A stretch of DNA of 52,155 nucleotides. Origin: Streptomyces albidoflavus (GTDB taxonomy: Bacteria > Actinomycetota > Actinomycetes > Streptomycetales > Streptomycetaceae). The translations under genes were made by a program, and so were the position numbers. Shown piece by piece: positions 24,662-33,473 of the stretch. Below the pieces are notes generated by a model. That model ran no database searches. It was given only the letters and a program-made list of their open reading frames with translations, and had not been told where the DNA came from. Location of the stretch: NCBI RefSeq assembly GCF_000719955.1, contig NZ_JOII01000035.1, positions 1 to 52,155 of the forward strand, given 5' to 3'. Position 1 is the first letter of the stretch; each line of letters opens with the position of its first letter.

Positions 24662-25072
24662 TCAGCTGTTGCCGGCGCCGTTGCCCGAGAGGATCGGGAT
24701 GTTGCTCAGGAGGTGCGAGAGCGGCTCGTCACCCTTGGTCTGGGTGGAGTTCTCGACACACTGCTGCTGCTGCGGCGACGACAGGATCGGGATGTCCTGG
24801 ACGGAGACCGGCACGAGGCCGACGAGCGAGCCGACGTTGGCGTCGGCGGGCAGGCCGATGCACGGCTTGTTGAACGAGCCCTGGATGAGGCCGATCTGCG
24901 GGCTCATGTCACCGGAGGTGGAGGAGTTGCCGTAGTACTGCTCCGCGCCGTTGCCGCTCAGCGAGGTGTGGCCGTTGTCGTCGCCGATGGCCATCGCCGG
25001 AGCGGCGGTGGCGGCCCCCATACCGATCGCGGAAGCGGCCACGGCCGCGGAGACCATCATCTTCTTCAGCAT
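24662..25072 (-). CDS. rdlA: Rodlin (spore/aerial hypha surface protein)
   Basis: 136 residues from ATG 25072. Signal peptide (LKKMMVSAAVAASAIGMGAA, cleavage near AMA-IG), then the rodlin pattern: GDDNG, NGNGAEQYYGNSSTSGDMSP, LIQGSFNKPCIG, LVGLVPVSVQDI and a Cys-containing QQQQCVENSTQTKGDEPLSH. Rodlins organise chaplin fibrils into the paired rodlets on aerial hyphae and spores. Arranged head to head with a second, nearly identical rodlin. Which one is rdlA or rdlB is arbitrary here. Confidence 0.93.
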   Translation of the reverse strand: MLKKMMVSAAVAASAIGMGAATAAPAMAIGDDNGHTSLSGNGAEQYYGNSSTSGDMSPQIGLIQGSFNKPCIGLPADANVGSLVGLVPVSVQDIPILSSPQQQQCVENSTQTKGDEPLSHLLSNIPILSGNGAGNS

Positions 25073-25125
25073 CTGCTTTTCCTCTTCGTCCGATGTGCAC
25101 GGGTCGTGCTCCCCGCGCTCTCTGG

Positions 25126-25153
25126 ACAACTCGCCACTCCGTCATTGGTGACG
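25126..25153 (-). promoter_or_regulatory. Candidate BldN-type promoter of the left rodlin
   Basis: Minus strand CGTCAC (25153-25148), 16-base spacer, AGTTGT (25131-25126). Similar to the BldN consensus CGTAAC-N16-CGTTGA and mirrored by the other rodlin promoter; leader of about 45-50 bases. Confidence 0.45.
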
Positions 25154-25280
25154 GCCGTTCACTCGAACGGAAGGGGCCGCGCACACCTTCTCCCCTTTTC
25201 CCGAATTCGGCCGCCGACTCCGATAATCACAGCATTCCACGCCCCCTCCCCCACCATTGGAGTGACACCGCCCGAACAGG

Positions 25281-25308
25281 CATAACCTCCCCGATGGCGA
25301 CGAGTTGT
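25281..25308 (+). promoter_or_regulatory. Candidate BldN-type promoter of the right rodlin
   Basis: CATAAC (25281-25286), 16-base spacer, AGTTGT (25303-25308). Same -10 and spacing as the left rodlin promoter, about 48 bases before the GTG start. Confidence 0.45.
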
Positions 25309-25355
25309 TCAGAGCGCCTCATCCCCGGGGCACTCCATCGGAAAGAGGAATCACT

Positions 25356-25766
25356 GTGATCAAGAAGGTCATGGCTACCGCTGCCGTCGCCGTCTCCATC
25401 CTGGGTGCGGGCGCCGCCGCGGCCGCTCCGGCGATGGCCATCGGCGACGACGGCGGCCACACGTCGCTGAGCGGCAACGGTGCCGAGCAGACCTACGGCA
25501 ACACCTCGATCGCCGGCGACCAGAGCCCCCAGCTCGGCCTGGTTCAGGGCTCCCTGAACAAGCCCTGCGTCGGCGTGCCGATCGACGCCAACGTCGGCTC
25601 GCTGGTCGGCCTCGTGCCGGTCACGGTCCAGGACCTGGACATCCTGTCGTCGCCGCAGCAGCAGCAGTGTGTCGAGAACTCCACCCAGACCAAGGGTGAC
25701 GAGCCGCTCTCGCACATCCTGAGCAACATCCCGGTCCTCTCGGGCAACGGCGCCGGCAACAGCTGA
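25356..25766 (+). CDS. rdlB: Rodlin, divergent partner
   Basis: 136 residues from GTG 25356 behind AAAGAGGAA. Signal peptide (IKKVMATAAVAVSILGAGAA, cleavage near AMA-IG) and mature part nearly identical to the left rodlin: GHTSLSGNGAEQ, NKPCVGVPIDANVGSLVGLV, QQQQCVENSTQTKGDEPLSH and the ending LSGNGAGNS. Exactly the same length as its neighbour. Rodlins are secreted with chaplins during aerial growth. The shared C-terminal half suggests recent duplication or ongoing gene conversion. Confidence 0.93.
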   Translation: MIKKVMATAAVAVSILGAGAAAAAPAMAIGDDGGHTSLSGNGAEQTYGNTSIAGDQSPQLGLVQGSLNKPCVGVPIDANVGSLVGLVPVTVQDLDILSSPQQQQCVENSTQTKGDEPLSHILSNIPVLSGNGAGNS

Positions 25767-25797
25767 GCCGTCCCCCGCTCGCCGGGACGCGACACCG

Positions 25798-25829
25798 GAG
25801 CAGACCCCGCCGCACGGCGGGGTCTGCTC
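25798..25829. terminator. Rho-independent terminator of the right rodlin
   Basis: Perfect 14-base stem GAGCAGACCCCGCC / GGCGGGGTCTGCTC, loop GCAC, followed by TGCTTTT. Confidence 0.9.
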
Positions 25830-25932
25830 TGCTTTTCCCACCCCGTTACGCGTGATTCCCCGCCCCCCCCTTTTCGCCGCGCCCCCGGCGAAATATGAGA
25901 ACGGGAACGAGAACGGGACCGGGAACGAGAAA

Positions 25933-25961
25933 TCGGCGCACCGGGAATTCCGGTGCGCCGA
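25933..25961. terminator. Terminator of the DUF5949 gene
   Basis: Perfect 12-base stem TCGGCGCACCGG / CCGGTGCGCCGA with a 5-base loop, 24 bases after the minus-strand stop. Upstream on the plus strand is a short GAACGG/GAACGA hexamer run (about 25898-25930). Confidence 0.75.
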
Positions 25962-25985
25962 CGAAAAGGTGCCGGGGGCGCGCGC

Positions 25986-26486
25986 TCAGCGCAGCGTGCT
26001 GACCGGTACCAGGCAGTGGGCCGAGGCCATGATCACGTCCTCGTCGCCGATGAACCCCTTCAGGGCCTCCTCCTCCACCGGCACCCCCGGCGCCGCCTGG
26101 GGCCAGGGCTTGGTGGTGAACATGAAGTACACCTGCCCCCGGGCGTGCGCGGCGTCGGTCCACTCCGGCGGCACCACGCAGTTGGCGTTGAGGTGCTGCA
26201 CCGTCAGGGTCGCGCTGTTCCCGGTGACGAGGACCGACACGGGGACGCTGGAGGACGAGCCGTCGACGAGCCCGCCGCCGACCGGCAGTGCCGAGCGCTC
26301 CAGCAGGGCTGCCACGGCCACCTCGCCCGCCTCGGGGCCGGCCGCCCCGTCGCCGAGGGAGTAGGCCAGCAGGAAGGGCATGTCCTGACCGTCGTTGACG
26401 TTCTCACCGGCCCAGGCGATCACCGTGATGGTGCCGAGGTGGCTCGGGTCGAGCGGGGTTCCGGTGGCTGAGGTAGCAGAGGTCAT
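25986..26486 (-). CDS. DUF5949-family protein
   Basis: 166 residues from ATG 26486. Soluble, no signal peptide. Recognisable Streptomyces family blocks: HLGTITVIAWAGE, DMPFLLAYSLGDGAAGPEAG, VPPEWTDAAHARGQVYFMF, GDEDVIMASAHCLVPV. No catalytic motif is evident. I assign it to DUF5949 from memory of the family; function unknown. Converges on the right rodlin gene. Confidence 0.75.
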   Translation of the reverse strand: MTSATSATGTPLDPSHLGTITVIAWAGENVNDGQDMPFLLAYSLGDGAAGPEAGEVAVAALLERSALPVGGGLVDGSSSSVPVSVLVTGNSATLTVQHLNANCVVPPEWTDAAHARGQVYFMFTTKPWPQAAPGVPVEEEALKGFIGDEDVIMASAHCLVPVSTLR

Positions 26487-26595
26487 AGCCCCGGACCCTA
26501 GGGGCGCCCGGACCTGCCGGACACCCCGCGTCACCCGAACGGCCCAGCGCCGGGCCGCCCTTGTAGCCCGTACGGGGACACCGGCGGGCGGAGCG

Positions 26596-27921
26596 TCACG
26601 CGGGCCAGCCGAGCACGAAGTACCTCAGCCAGACGTAGAACGCGGCCACGGCGATCGACAGGGCGGTCACCACGAGGCCGTACTTGCTGAACTTCCAGAA
26701 GGAGATGTGGTGTCCGTGGCGGGCGGCGATGCCGACCACCACGACGTTGGCGGAGGAGGCGATGATCGTGGCGTTGCCGGCGAGGTCGGCGCCGAGGGCG
26801 AAGGCCCACCACAGCACCCCGGCCTCGCCGGTGCCGCCGGAGGCGGCGACGATCTCCTCGACGATCGGGCTGACCGAGGCGACGAAGGGGATGTTGTCGA
26901 TGACGGCGGAGGGCACCACCGAGCCGACCAGCAACACCATCGAGGTACTGAGCAGCTCGCCCCCGGCGGCGTCGGCGGCGGCCTTGCCGATGTCGGCGAT
27001 GATCCCGGTCTGCACCATCGCGCCGACCATGACGAACAGGCCCGCGAAGAAGGCCAGCGTCTCCCACTCGACGTCCTTGACGACCTCGCCGGTGTCGAGC
27101 TTGGCGACGATCTGGAGCCGGGAGAGGCCCAGCAGCAGCAGACCGCCGGTGATGGCGACCACGGAGGGCTCCAGGTGGAGCCAGGTGTGCAGGACGAAGC
27201 AGGCCATCACGATCGTGATCACCACCCCGCAGACCCACAGCAGCCGCGGGTTGCGGATCATCTCCTTCTCGTCCAGCTCCAGCGCGGCCCGCGCCCGTTC
27301 GGGGTCGTAGCGGAAGGCGGAGCGGAACAGGAAGCGGCTCAGGACGCAGAGCAGGGCGATCAGCACCACCACGATCGGCGTCATGTGGAACAGGAAGTCG
27401 TTGAACGACAGGCCGGCGCGGGCGCCGATGATGATGTTCGGCGGGTCGCCGATGAGGGTGGCGGCGCCGCCGATGTTGCAGGCCATCACCTCGGCGATGA
27501 GGAAGGGGATGACGGGGACGCCGAGCCGCTCGCAGATGAGGATGGTCACGGGCGCCATCAGCAGCACCGTGGTCACGTTGTCGAACCAGGGCGAGAGCAC
27601 GGCCGTCGCCAGGATCAGCAGCACCATCAGCCGGTACGGCTTGCCCTTGGCGCGTTTGACGGCCCACACGGCGACGTACTCGAACATGCCGGTGCGTTTC
27701 AGCACGGCCACGATCAGCATCATGCCGAGCAGCAGGACAAGGACGTTCCAGTCGATGCCCTCGTGCTCCGAGAAGAAGGCGTGTTCAGGGCGGGTCGCCC
27801 CGATCAGCAGCATGATGACGGCGCCGCCCAGCGCCACCGTCACCCGGTGCACCTTCTCGGTTGCTATGAGTACGTAAGCACCGACGAACACCGCCACGGC
27901 CAGCCAGCTCGTGACCCCCAC
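26596..27921 (-). CDS. SLC13/ArsB-NhaD-like ion transporter
   Basis: 441 residues from GTG 27921 with GGTGGGGG upstream; upstream frame is proline-free but lacks membrane logic, so the short start fits. Eleven to twelve hydrophobic segments. The hallmark GGAATLIGDPPNIIIG of the CitM/ArsB/NhaD superfamily lies about one third in, with a second-half counterpart VPSAVIDNIPF and LAGNATIIASSANVVVVG. Likely exchanges an anion or Na+ against protons; arsenite is unlikely to be implied as no ars genes are near. Divergent from the 28217 gene. Confidence 0.88.
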   Translation of the reverse strand: MGVTSWLAVAVFVGAYVLIATEKVHRVTVALGGAVIMLLIGATRPEHAFFSEHEGIDWNVLVLLLGMMLIVAVLKRTGMFEYVAVWAVKRAKGKPYRLMVLLILATAVLSPWFDNVTTVLLMAPVTILICERLGVPVIPFLIAEVMACNIGGAATLIGDPPNIIIGARAGLSFNDFLFHMTPIVVVLIALLCVLSRFLFRSAFRYDPERARAALELDEKEMIRNPRLLWVCGVVITIVMACFVLHTWLHLEPSVVAITGGLLLLGLSRLQIVAKLDTGEVVKDVEWETLAFFAGLFVMVGAMVQTGIIADIGKAAADAAGGELLSTSMVLLVGSVVPSAVIDNIPFVASVSPIVEEIVAASGGTGEAGVLWWAFALGADLAGNATIIASSANVVVVGIAARHGHHISFWKFSKYGLVVTALSIAVAAFYVWLRYFVLGWPA

Positions 27922-28009
27922 AACAGCACCCCCACCTGTTCTCCCGCTCCCCCCACCCCGACCAGAACGGAACAGGAACTGCCCAGCACGCCCGACGGAG
28001 GCGGAACGG

Positions 28010-28023
28010 GACATGCCCATGTC
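28010..28023. promoter_or_regulatory. Inverted repeat GACATG-CC-CATGTC
   Basis: Perfect 6-base arms in the 295-base divergent region between the transporter and the 28217 gene. Unassigned operator candidate. Confidence 0.35.
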
Positions 28024-28062
28024 GGTGCCCCCCACACTCGCCCGCACCCCACGACCCGCACC

Positions 28063-28080
28063 ATGGGTGCCAGCACCCAT
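28063..28080. promoter_or_regulatory. Inverted repeat ATGGGTGC-CA-GCACCCAT
   Basis: Perfect 8-base arms with a 2-base centre, the size of a repressor operator rather than a hairpin loop. In the same divergent region. Confidence 0.45.
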
Positions 28081-28216
28081 ATCCCGGCCTCCGTCACCCC
28101 CAAACCCGGAGGCGGGGATACGGGGTGGGCCCCATGGATACCGAGCGCCGGTCCGGAGGGCGCACGCGCGGGCTGAGAGACGCACCGGCGCACGACACCT
28201 GGATACGATCGGGACC

Positions 28217-29941
28217 ATGCCGCAGCCGGCCTCCCCCGACCCGTACGACGCCACCAGGCGCGCCCCCCGCTCTCCTGTCACCCGGAGGCGGGCGGTGGCG
28301 GGCGGGCAGCGGGGCGTGCTGGTCGCGATCCGCTCGGCGGTGGCGCTCCACCGGCTGCTGGACGTGCTGCCGGTCTTCGACGGCGACGACCGCGTCCGGG
28401 TCCGCTTCACGCTGGTCCCCGGCTCCCGCTTCGACGTCGACGCGCTGACCGCGCTGGACCGGACCGGGGCCCGCACGATGCCCTGGCAGGAGGCCATCTC
28501 CACCCGGCACGACCTGGTCCTCAGCGCCAGCCCCAAGGGCGACCTGCACCTGCTGCCCGGGCCCCGGGCGCTCCTGCCGCACGGCGCCGGGTTCGGCAAG
28601 GCACTCGGCGACGAGGGCTCGGCGGACGTGCCCTCGGGGCTGGACCCCGTCCACCTGCTGGCCGACGGCGAGCCCTGGGCCGACCTGCACGCCCTGGCCC
28701 ACGAGGAGCAGGCGCTGCGGCTGGCCCGGTACTGTCCCGAGGCCCGCCCCGCCGTCGTCGTCGGCGACCCCACCGCCGACCGCCTGCTGCGCTCCCTGCC
28801 CGCCCGCGAGCAGTACCGCGCGGCCGTCGGCACCGGCCCGCGCCACCTGGTCGTCCTCTCCTCGACCTGGGGCCCCGAGTCACTGGTCGCCCGCCGCCCC
28901 GGGCTCGCCGCCGAGCTGCTCGCCCTCCTGCCCCACGACGCCTACCAGGTCGCGCTGGTCCTGCACCCCAACGCCCACAGCCGGACCGGCGGTTTCGACC
29001 TCGCCCGCTGGATGGCCCCGGCGCTGCGCGCGGGCCTGGTCCTGGCCCGCCCGCACGAGGAGTGGGCGGCCCTGCTGGTCGCCGCCGACGCGGTGGTCAC
29101 CGACCACGGCTCGACCGGCCTGTACGCCGCCGCGCTGGGCCGCCCGGTCGTCGGCGCCTACGACGGCGGCCGCGAACTGGTCCCGCACAGCCCCATGGCC
29201 CGCCTGCTCGCCGAGACCCCCCACCTGGCGGCCGCCCGCGACCTGCCCGCCGCCCTGGAGGCGGCCCGCGCCACCGACCCGCGCGGCCCCGCCGCCCACG
29301 CCTTCGCCCACCAGGGCGAGGCGCTGACCCTGCTCCGCGGCCACCTCTACCGCCTGCTCGGCCTCCGCCCGCCCGCCACCCCGGTCGTCGACGCCCCCGC
29401 CTTCCCGGCGCCCACCACCACTCCCCGGCAGCCGGCCGCCCTCGCCGTACGCGCCGAGGTCTGCGGGGACCGCGTCACCGTGCACCGCTTCCCGCCGGAC
29501 ACTCCCGAGCGCGTCCATCACCTGGCCGCCGAACACCCCACGGCCGGGCCCGGCCCGCTCCAGAGCGCGGCGGTGCTGTGGCACCACGCGCGCACCCGGC
29601 CCCTGACCGGCCATCACGCGGCGTGGACGGCGTCCGGCTGGACGGCTTCGGCGCTGGACGAGATGCCCGGCTGCCGGACCGCCGCCGCGATCCTCACCCG
29701 GGACCGTCTCCTGCTCCGCCCGCGAGGCCGCGCCCCGCTCACCGTGACCATCGAGCCCGACCGGGAACAGGGCCGTTCCCGGCACGCCGACCCGACCGCC
29801 GTGGTCAGCGCCGTCCACGCCTGGCTGGCGGCCGGTCCGCCGCCCGGGGCGCGGGGGACCCTGCTCTGCGACACCGGTCCCGTGGCGGTCCGCGTCCATC
29901 TGGCGCCCGCCGAGGACCGGGACCTCGACTACGAGGTGTGA
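28217..29941 (+). CDS. Large soluble protein with GT-B/TagF-like fold signs, function unknown
   Basis: 574 residues from ATG 28217; ribosome site is weak (GGGA). The N-terminal half has [18 protein letters not shown] and [10 protein letters not shown]; the middle has [16 protein letters not shown] and [10 protein letters not shown]; then [20 protein letters not shown], a pattern like the nucleotide/phosphate-binding C-terminal half of CDP-glycerol glycerophosphotransferases (HGS/T motif). The last 180 residues are a separate, unrecognised domain. No signal peptide or membrane helix. Its last 13 bases overlap the 3' end of the opposite STAND ATPase gene. A glycosyl/glycerophosphate-transferase relative is my best inference. 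Confidence 0.75.
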   Translation: MPQPASPDPYDATRRAPRSPVTRRRAVAGGQRGVLVAIRSAVALHRLLDVLPVFDGDDRVRVRFTLVPGSRFDVDALTALDRTGARTMPWQEAISTRHDLVLSASPKGDLHLLPGPRALLPHGAGFGKALGDEGSADVPSGLDPVHLLADGEPWADLHALAHEEQALRLARYCPEARPAVVVGDPTADRLLRSLPAREQYRAAVGTGPRHLVVLSSTWGPESLVARRPGLAAELLALLPHDAYQVALVLHPNAHSRTGGFDLARWMAPALRAGLVLARPHEEWAALLVAADAVVTDHGSTGLYAAALGRPVVGAYDGGRELVPHSPMARLLAETPHLAAARDLPAALEAARATDPRGPAAHAFAHQGEALTLLRGHLYRLLGLRPPATPVVDAPAFPAPTTTPRQPAALAVRAEVCGDRVTVHRFPPDTPERVHHLAAEHPTAGPGPLQSAAVLWHHARTRPLTGHHAAWTASGWTASALDEMPGCRTAAAILTRDRLLLRPRGRAPLTVTIEPDREQGRSRHADPTAVVSAVHAWLAAGPPPGARGTLLCDTGPVAVRVHLAPAEDRDLDYEV

Positions 29942-32016
29942 GGCGTGGGCAGCCCGCCCCGCAGCGCCACGATGCGGTCCGCCTCCGCCCGGTGCTCCTC
30001 GGCCCGCCCGGCCTCGCCCAGCGCGTCGGCCAGTTCGGCCAGCTCCCGCAGCGCGCGCACCTCGTCGGTGGCCGAACCACGCCGGCGGGCACTCTCCAGA
30101 GCCGCCGCCACCAGCGCGTCCGCCTCCTCGGGCCGGCCCACGGCCCGCAGGGCGCGCCCCAGCTCGAAGCCGGTGCGCGCGGCCATCCGCTCCCGCCCCT
30201 GCTCGACGGCGGCCGCGTGCGCCCGCTCCAGCAGCCCGACCGCCTCCTGGCTCTCCCCGCGCCGCAACGCCACCTTGCCCTCCTGGTGAGTCAGGAGCAG
30301 CACCCCGTAGGCGTTGCCGATCCGCGCGTGGATCTCCCGGGAGGCGGTGAAGTCGGTGACGGCGCCCGCCAGATCGCCCGTCTCCGCCTTCAGCAGCCCC
30401 TGGAACTCCAGGGCCGAGGCCCGCAGCCGGTCCTCCTCGAAGCTGGTGCCGAGGGCCTGCGCGGCGTGCACCGCCCGGTCGAGCTGGCGCGCCGCCTCCT
30501 CGTGCCGCCCCGCCTCCCACAGCGGCCGGGCCAGCTGGCACCGCATCCGCACCATCGCCGGCAGGAACTCCGTACGGTCGGCGGCCTCCACCCCGGTGCG
30601 GAAGGCGGCCAGGACCTCGCCCGGGTGCGGGTGGTCCAGGTAGTGCGTCCACAGCGGTTCGCACAGCCCCCACGCGTCCTCGTACCGCCCCGCGTCGAAG
30701 GCCAGCCGCACGCAGCCGAACAGCGCCGCCCGGTTCCGCTCCAGCCACCGCAGGGCGTGTGCCTTGTCCTCGAAGAGGAGGTCGGCGGGGCCGTCCCCGG
30801 CGGGGTCCGGCTGCGGGGCGAAGGTCATCCGGGGCCCGGCGGCGGTACGGTCCGCACGCGCCGCCTGCCGCCGGTACCAGCGGACCAGCGCGGCGAGCGC
30901 CCGGTCGCGCTCGGCGCCCGCCGGGTCGGCCTGGCCGAGCCGCCGCTCGGCGTGGCCGCGCAGCAGGTCGTGCATCCGCCAGCCGTCGACTCCCTCGTCC
31001 AGCAGCCCGGCGCGCTGCAACTCCTCCAGCAGGTCGGCCGCCTCGTCGTAGCCGCTGCCCAGCAGGGCCGCGGCCGGCTCCTCGCCGATCACGGGGGCCG
31101 GGAGCAGGGGCAGCAGGCGGTACAGCCGGGCGGCCTCGTCGTCCAGCCCCTCGTAGGCGGCGTCCCACACGGCCTCGACCATGGGCAGGCCCTTCTCGCG
31201 CAGCTCGGCGGTGAGTTCCCCGACCAGCCGCGACAGGGGCCGCCGCCGGTACTTGCGCACCCAGCGCCCGGCCACCAGCAGGGCGGCGGGCAGGCCGGCG
31301 CAGCCCTCGACGAGGTCGGCCAGGGCCTCCGGTTCGGCCGCCAGCCGGGGATCGTCCACCAGGTGGCGCAGCAGCTCCACCGCGTCCGGCGCCGGCAGCG
31401 GGCCGAGAGGCACCTCCACCGCCGCCACGTCCAGGTCGTAGAGGGTGCCCTGGCTGGTGACGAGGGCCAGGCTGCGGTCGGAGGCGGGCAGCAGGGGCGT
31501 GACCTCGCTGCCGAAGCGGGCGTTGTCGATGACCACGAGGAGCTGCTTGTCGCGGGTGAGGGTCCACAGCTGCTTGACGCGGGCGGCGAACGCACGCTCC
31601 CGCCAGTCCTTCTCCACCTTGAGCCCGGCCAGCATCTCGCCGACCGCCTCGGCCAGCTCGACGGCGCCCTCGCGGCGGTGGTCGTCGAGGTCGACGTGGA
31701 GGACGCCGTCCGGGTAGCGGTCGGCGAGGTGGCGGGCGACGTGGAAGCCGAGCGCGGTCTTGCCGACCCCGCCGATCCCGGTCAGCAGCGCCACCAGCGG
31801 CCCGGCCTGCGGCACGTGGTCCTCCACGGCCCGCCGGATCCGTTCCTGCTCCGCCACCCGGTTCGCGAACCGGTGCCCGGCGGGCGGAAGTTGGAACGGC
31901 ACGGCCGCCTCCGCCTCCGGCCCGCCGCCGATGTGCTGGTGCAACTGCTCGATCCGGCCGCTCTGGACGACGACGTGAGCCCGCCCGTCCAGGTGGTTCC
32001 GCGTCTCGTCCGCCAT
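29929..32016 (-). CDS. STAND (NB-ARC-type) ATPase with TPR-like C-terminus
   Basis: 695 residues from ATG 32016. Residues 8-30 ([18 protein letters not shown]) form a short beta-strand-like lead typical of Streptomyces NB-ARC proteins. The P-loop GIGGVGKTA is at 80-88, Walker B LLVVIDNA, then [12 protein letters not shown] (GLPL-like) and a winged-helix block with [10 protein letters not shown]. From about residue 430 there are alpha-helical TPR-like repeats ([58 protein letters not shown]). Such proteins switch between ADP and ATP states when the repeat domain meets a ligand. No SARP DNA-binding or toxin domain is fused, so output is unknown. Weak ribosome site. Confidence 0.88.
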   Translation of the reverse strand: MADETRNHLDGRAHVVVQSGRIEQLHQHIGGGPEAEAAVPFQLPPAGHRFANRVAEQERIRRAVEDHVPQAGPLVALLTGIGGVGKTALGFHVARHLADRYPDGVLHVDLDDHRREGAVELAEAVGEMLAGLKVEKDWRERAFAARVKQLWTLTRDKQLLVVIDNARFGSEVTPLLPASDRSLALVTSQGTLYDLDVAAVEVPLGPLPAPDAVELLRHLVDDPRLAAEPEALADLVEGCAGLPAALLVAGRWVRKYRRRPLSRLVGELTAELREKGLPMVEAVWDAAYEGLDDEAARLYRLLPLLPAPVIGEEPAAALLGSGYDEAADLLEELQRAGLLDEGVDGWRMHDLLRGHAERRLGQADPAGAERDRALAALVRWYRRQAARADRTAAGPRMTFAPQPDPAGDGPADLLFEDKAHALRWLERNRAALFGCVRLAFDAGRYEDAWGLCEPLWTHYLDHPHPGEVLAAFRTGVEAADRTEFLPAMVRMRCQLARPLWEAGRHEEAARQLDRAVHAAQALGTSFEEDRLRASALEFQGLLKAETGDLAGAVTDFTASREIHARIGNAYGVLLLTHQEGKVALRRGESQEAVGLLERAHAAAVEQGRERMAARTGFELGRALRAVGRPEEADALVAAALESARRRGSATDEVRALRELAELADALGEAGRAEEHRAEADRIVALRGGLPTPHTS

Positions 32017-32069
32017 GAACCCACAGTATTGCCTCGCCCACGGTCGGCCAGCAAGAAGCGCCAGGCCGG

Positions 32070-32594
32070 TCAGCCGGGCTGCCGGGGCGCGGCCTCCGCG
32101 GGCGGCTGGGCCGGTGCCGACGGCGCGGCGATGGAGGCCACCACCGGCGCCACGATCCGTACGTAGTCCGCCGTGGCCATGACCACCGACCGGTCCAGCC
32201 GCCCCGCGTTGAACGCGATCTCCTCGTGCCCGGCGAGGAACTCCTCGTCCACGACGACCGGCACCTCCGCCAGGAGCGGCAGCGGCGGAATGGCCCCGAC
32301 CACACACCCGGTGAGCCGCTCGGCCAGCTCCGCCGGCGCGAACCCGCCCTTCCTGCCGCCCACCGCCGCCACGATCCTCTTCAGCTCCGCACGCCGGTCC
32401 CCCGCCAGCACAGCGAGCACCCCCGGCGCCTCGATCCCCTTCACCCGGCACACCAACGCCTTGGCCCCCTGCGACACACTCGTCCCCCGCACCGCCGCCA
32501 CCTCCAGAGACCGCCCCTCGGCAGCATGCTCGACCACGCGGTACGCGGCCTCCTCACGGTCGAGAAGCGCGGTGATCTGCTCGAACGGGGTCAA
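32070..32594 (-). CDS. YbaK/EbsC-type aminoacyl-tRNA deacylase
   Basis: 174 residues from TTG 32594, chosen because CAGGAG sits eight bases upstream; the longer frame has none. Family blocks: [13 protein letters not shown] (with the conserved Glu/His region), [34 protein letters not shown] and [25 protein letters not shown]. These enzymes hydrolyse mischarged tRNAs such as Cys- or Ala-tRNA(Pro). A Pro/Ala tail of about 20 residues is extra. It ends 53 bases before the STAND gene start on the same strand. Confidence 0.88.
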   Translation of the reverse strand: MTPFEQITALLDREEAAYRVVEHAAEGRSLEVAAVRGTSVSQGAKALVCRVKGIEAPGVLAVLAGDRRAELKRIVAAVGGRKGGFAPAELAERLTGCVVGAIPPLPLLAEVPVVVDEEFLAGHEEIAFNAGRLDRSVVMATADYVRIVAPVVASIAAPSAPAQPPAEAAPRQPG

Positions 32595-32826
32595 CTGGGG
32601 GCTCCTGGGGCATAGCGGTGTGTCACTGGTCGCCCGGCACGGTACGCCATACGGGCGGCCCTTACCCCGAAGTACCCCCATCCGCCGCCGTGTTGCACCT
32701 CCACGACCTGACCAGCACGACCGCCCCCACCCAGCTCACCAGTAACGAGGCGACCCCCGCAGCCTCGATCCGCTACGCTGTCAGCGGTCGGCGACGACCA
32801 GGGCGCACCCCTCACGGACGCGCCCC

Positions 32827-32902
32827 GCCTCCGTAGCTCAGGGGATAGAGCACCGCTCTCCTAAAGCGGGTGTCGCAGGTTCGAATCCTGCCGGGGGCAC
32901 CA
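32827..32902 (+). tRNA. tRNA-Arg (anticodon CCT)
   Basis: Cloverleaf: acceptor GCCTCCG / CGGGGGC (one G-T pair), D-arm GCTCAGGGGATAGAGC, anticodon stem CCGCT/AGCGG around loop CTCCTAA (anticodon CCT, reads AGG), T-arm GCAGGTTCGAATCCTGC. The 3' CCA is encoded (32900-32902). A terminator follows. No integrase is nearby, although tRNA 3' ends are common attachment sites. Confidence 0.97.
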
Positions 32903-32906
32903 GGCG

Positions 32907-32940
32907 GAAGGCCCCGGACCGGTCTTGGTTCGGGGCCTTC
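32907..32940. terminator. Terminator after tRNA-Arg
   Basis: 14-base stem GAAGGCCCCGGACC / GGTTCGGGGCCTTC (one G-T pair), 6-base loop, followed by GGTGTTT. Confidence 0.85.
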
Positions 32941-32967
32941 GGTGTTTCTGCGTGGGCTCGTCGAGAC

Positions 32968-33342
32968 CTACCCCCGCCCCTCGATCAGCGTCACCCTGTT
33001 CCCCTCCGGGTCGTGGAGGGCGGCGAAGCGGACCGTTCCGCCGGCGCCCTCCTGGGGGGTGTCTGCCTCCAGGCCCCGCTCGGCCAGTTCCGCCAGTGCG
33101 CTGTCCAGGTCCGGGACGCCGATGTTGATCAGGGTCGACCCGGCGTGTTCCGGTGAGTGGAAGAGCTGGAGCCAGGTGTCCGGGGTGAGCTGCCATTCCG
33201 CGAGGGAGGGCATGGGGTGGGTGTCGGCGGGGCGGCCGAGGAGGTGGGTGTACCAGGTGGTGGCGCGGGGGAGGTCGGTGACCGGGGCCACGGCGAGGAG
33301 GGTGGTGACGGGCAGCGGGGGGCCGGCGGCGGGGGTGCTCAT
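32968..33342 (-). CDS. VOC (glyoxalase/bleomycin-resistance fold) protein
   Basis: 124 residues from ATG 33342. Typical two-beta-alpha-beta-repeat VOC protein: LLAVAPVTDLPRATTWYTHL at the start, WQLTPDTWLQLF, STLINIGVPDLDSALAEL, and the end FAALHDPEGNRVTLIEGRG with the conserved acidic metal position. Small stand-alone VOC proteins act as enzymes or binders of many substrates; none can be named here. Confidence 0.85.
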   Translation of the reverse strand: MSTPAAGPPLPVTTLLAVAPVTDLPRATTWYTHLLGRPADTHPMPSLAEWQLTPDTWLQLFHSPEHAGSTLINIGVPDLDSALAELAERGLEADTPQEGAGGTVRFAALHDPEGNRVTLIEGRG

Positions 33343-33420
33343 GGGGGTGATGGGTACCGGAGGGCGACGCCCGGCAAACCCCCTGGGGGTCCCAGGAAAC
33401 CTTCGAGGCTCCGAAAGCGA

Positions 33421-33457
33421 CCGGCCCCGTCCCGCCCACCGGGCGGAACGGGGCCGG
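33421..33457. terminator. Terminator after the cold-shock-domain gene
   Basis: 17-base stem (33421-33437 with 33441-33457, one mismatch) and a 3-base loop, 17 bases past the minus-strand stop. Confidence 0.85.
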
Positions 33458-33473
33458 GGAGTCTCGGCGCTGC

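Noticed and set aside
25860..25932. GAACGG/GAACGA hexamer run as a repeat element
   Set aside because: Only about five imperfect units, no known element matches, and it lies in a short convergent gap.
32827..32902. tRNA-Arg as an integration site for a mobile element
   Set aside because: No integrase, direct repeat of the tRNA 3' end, or atypical base composition was found nearby.
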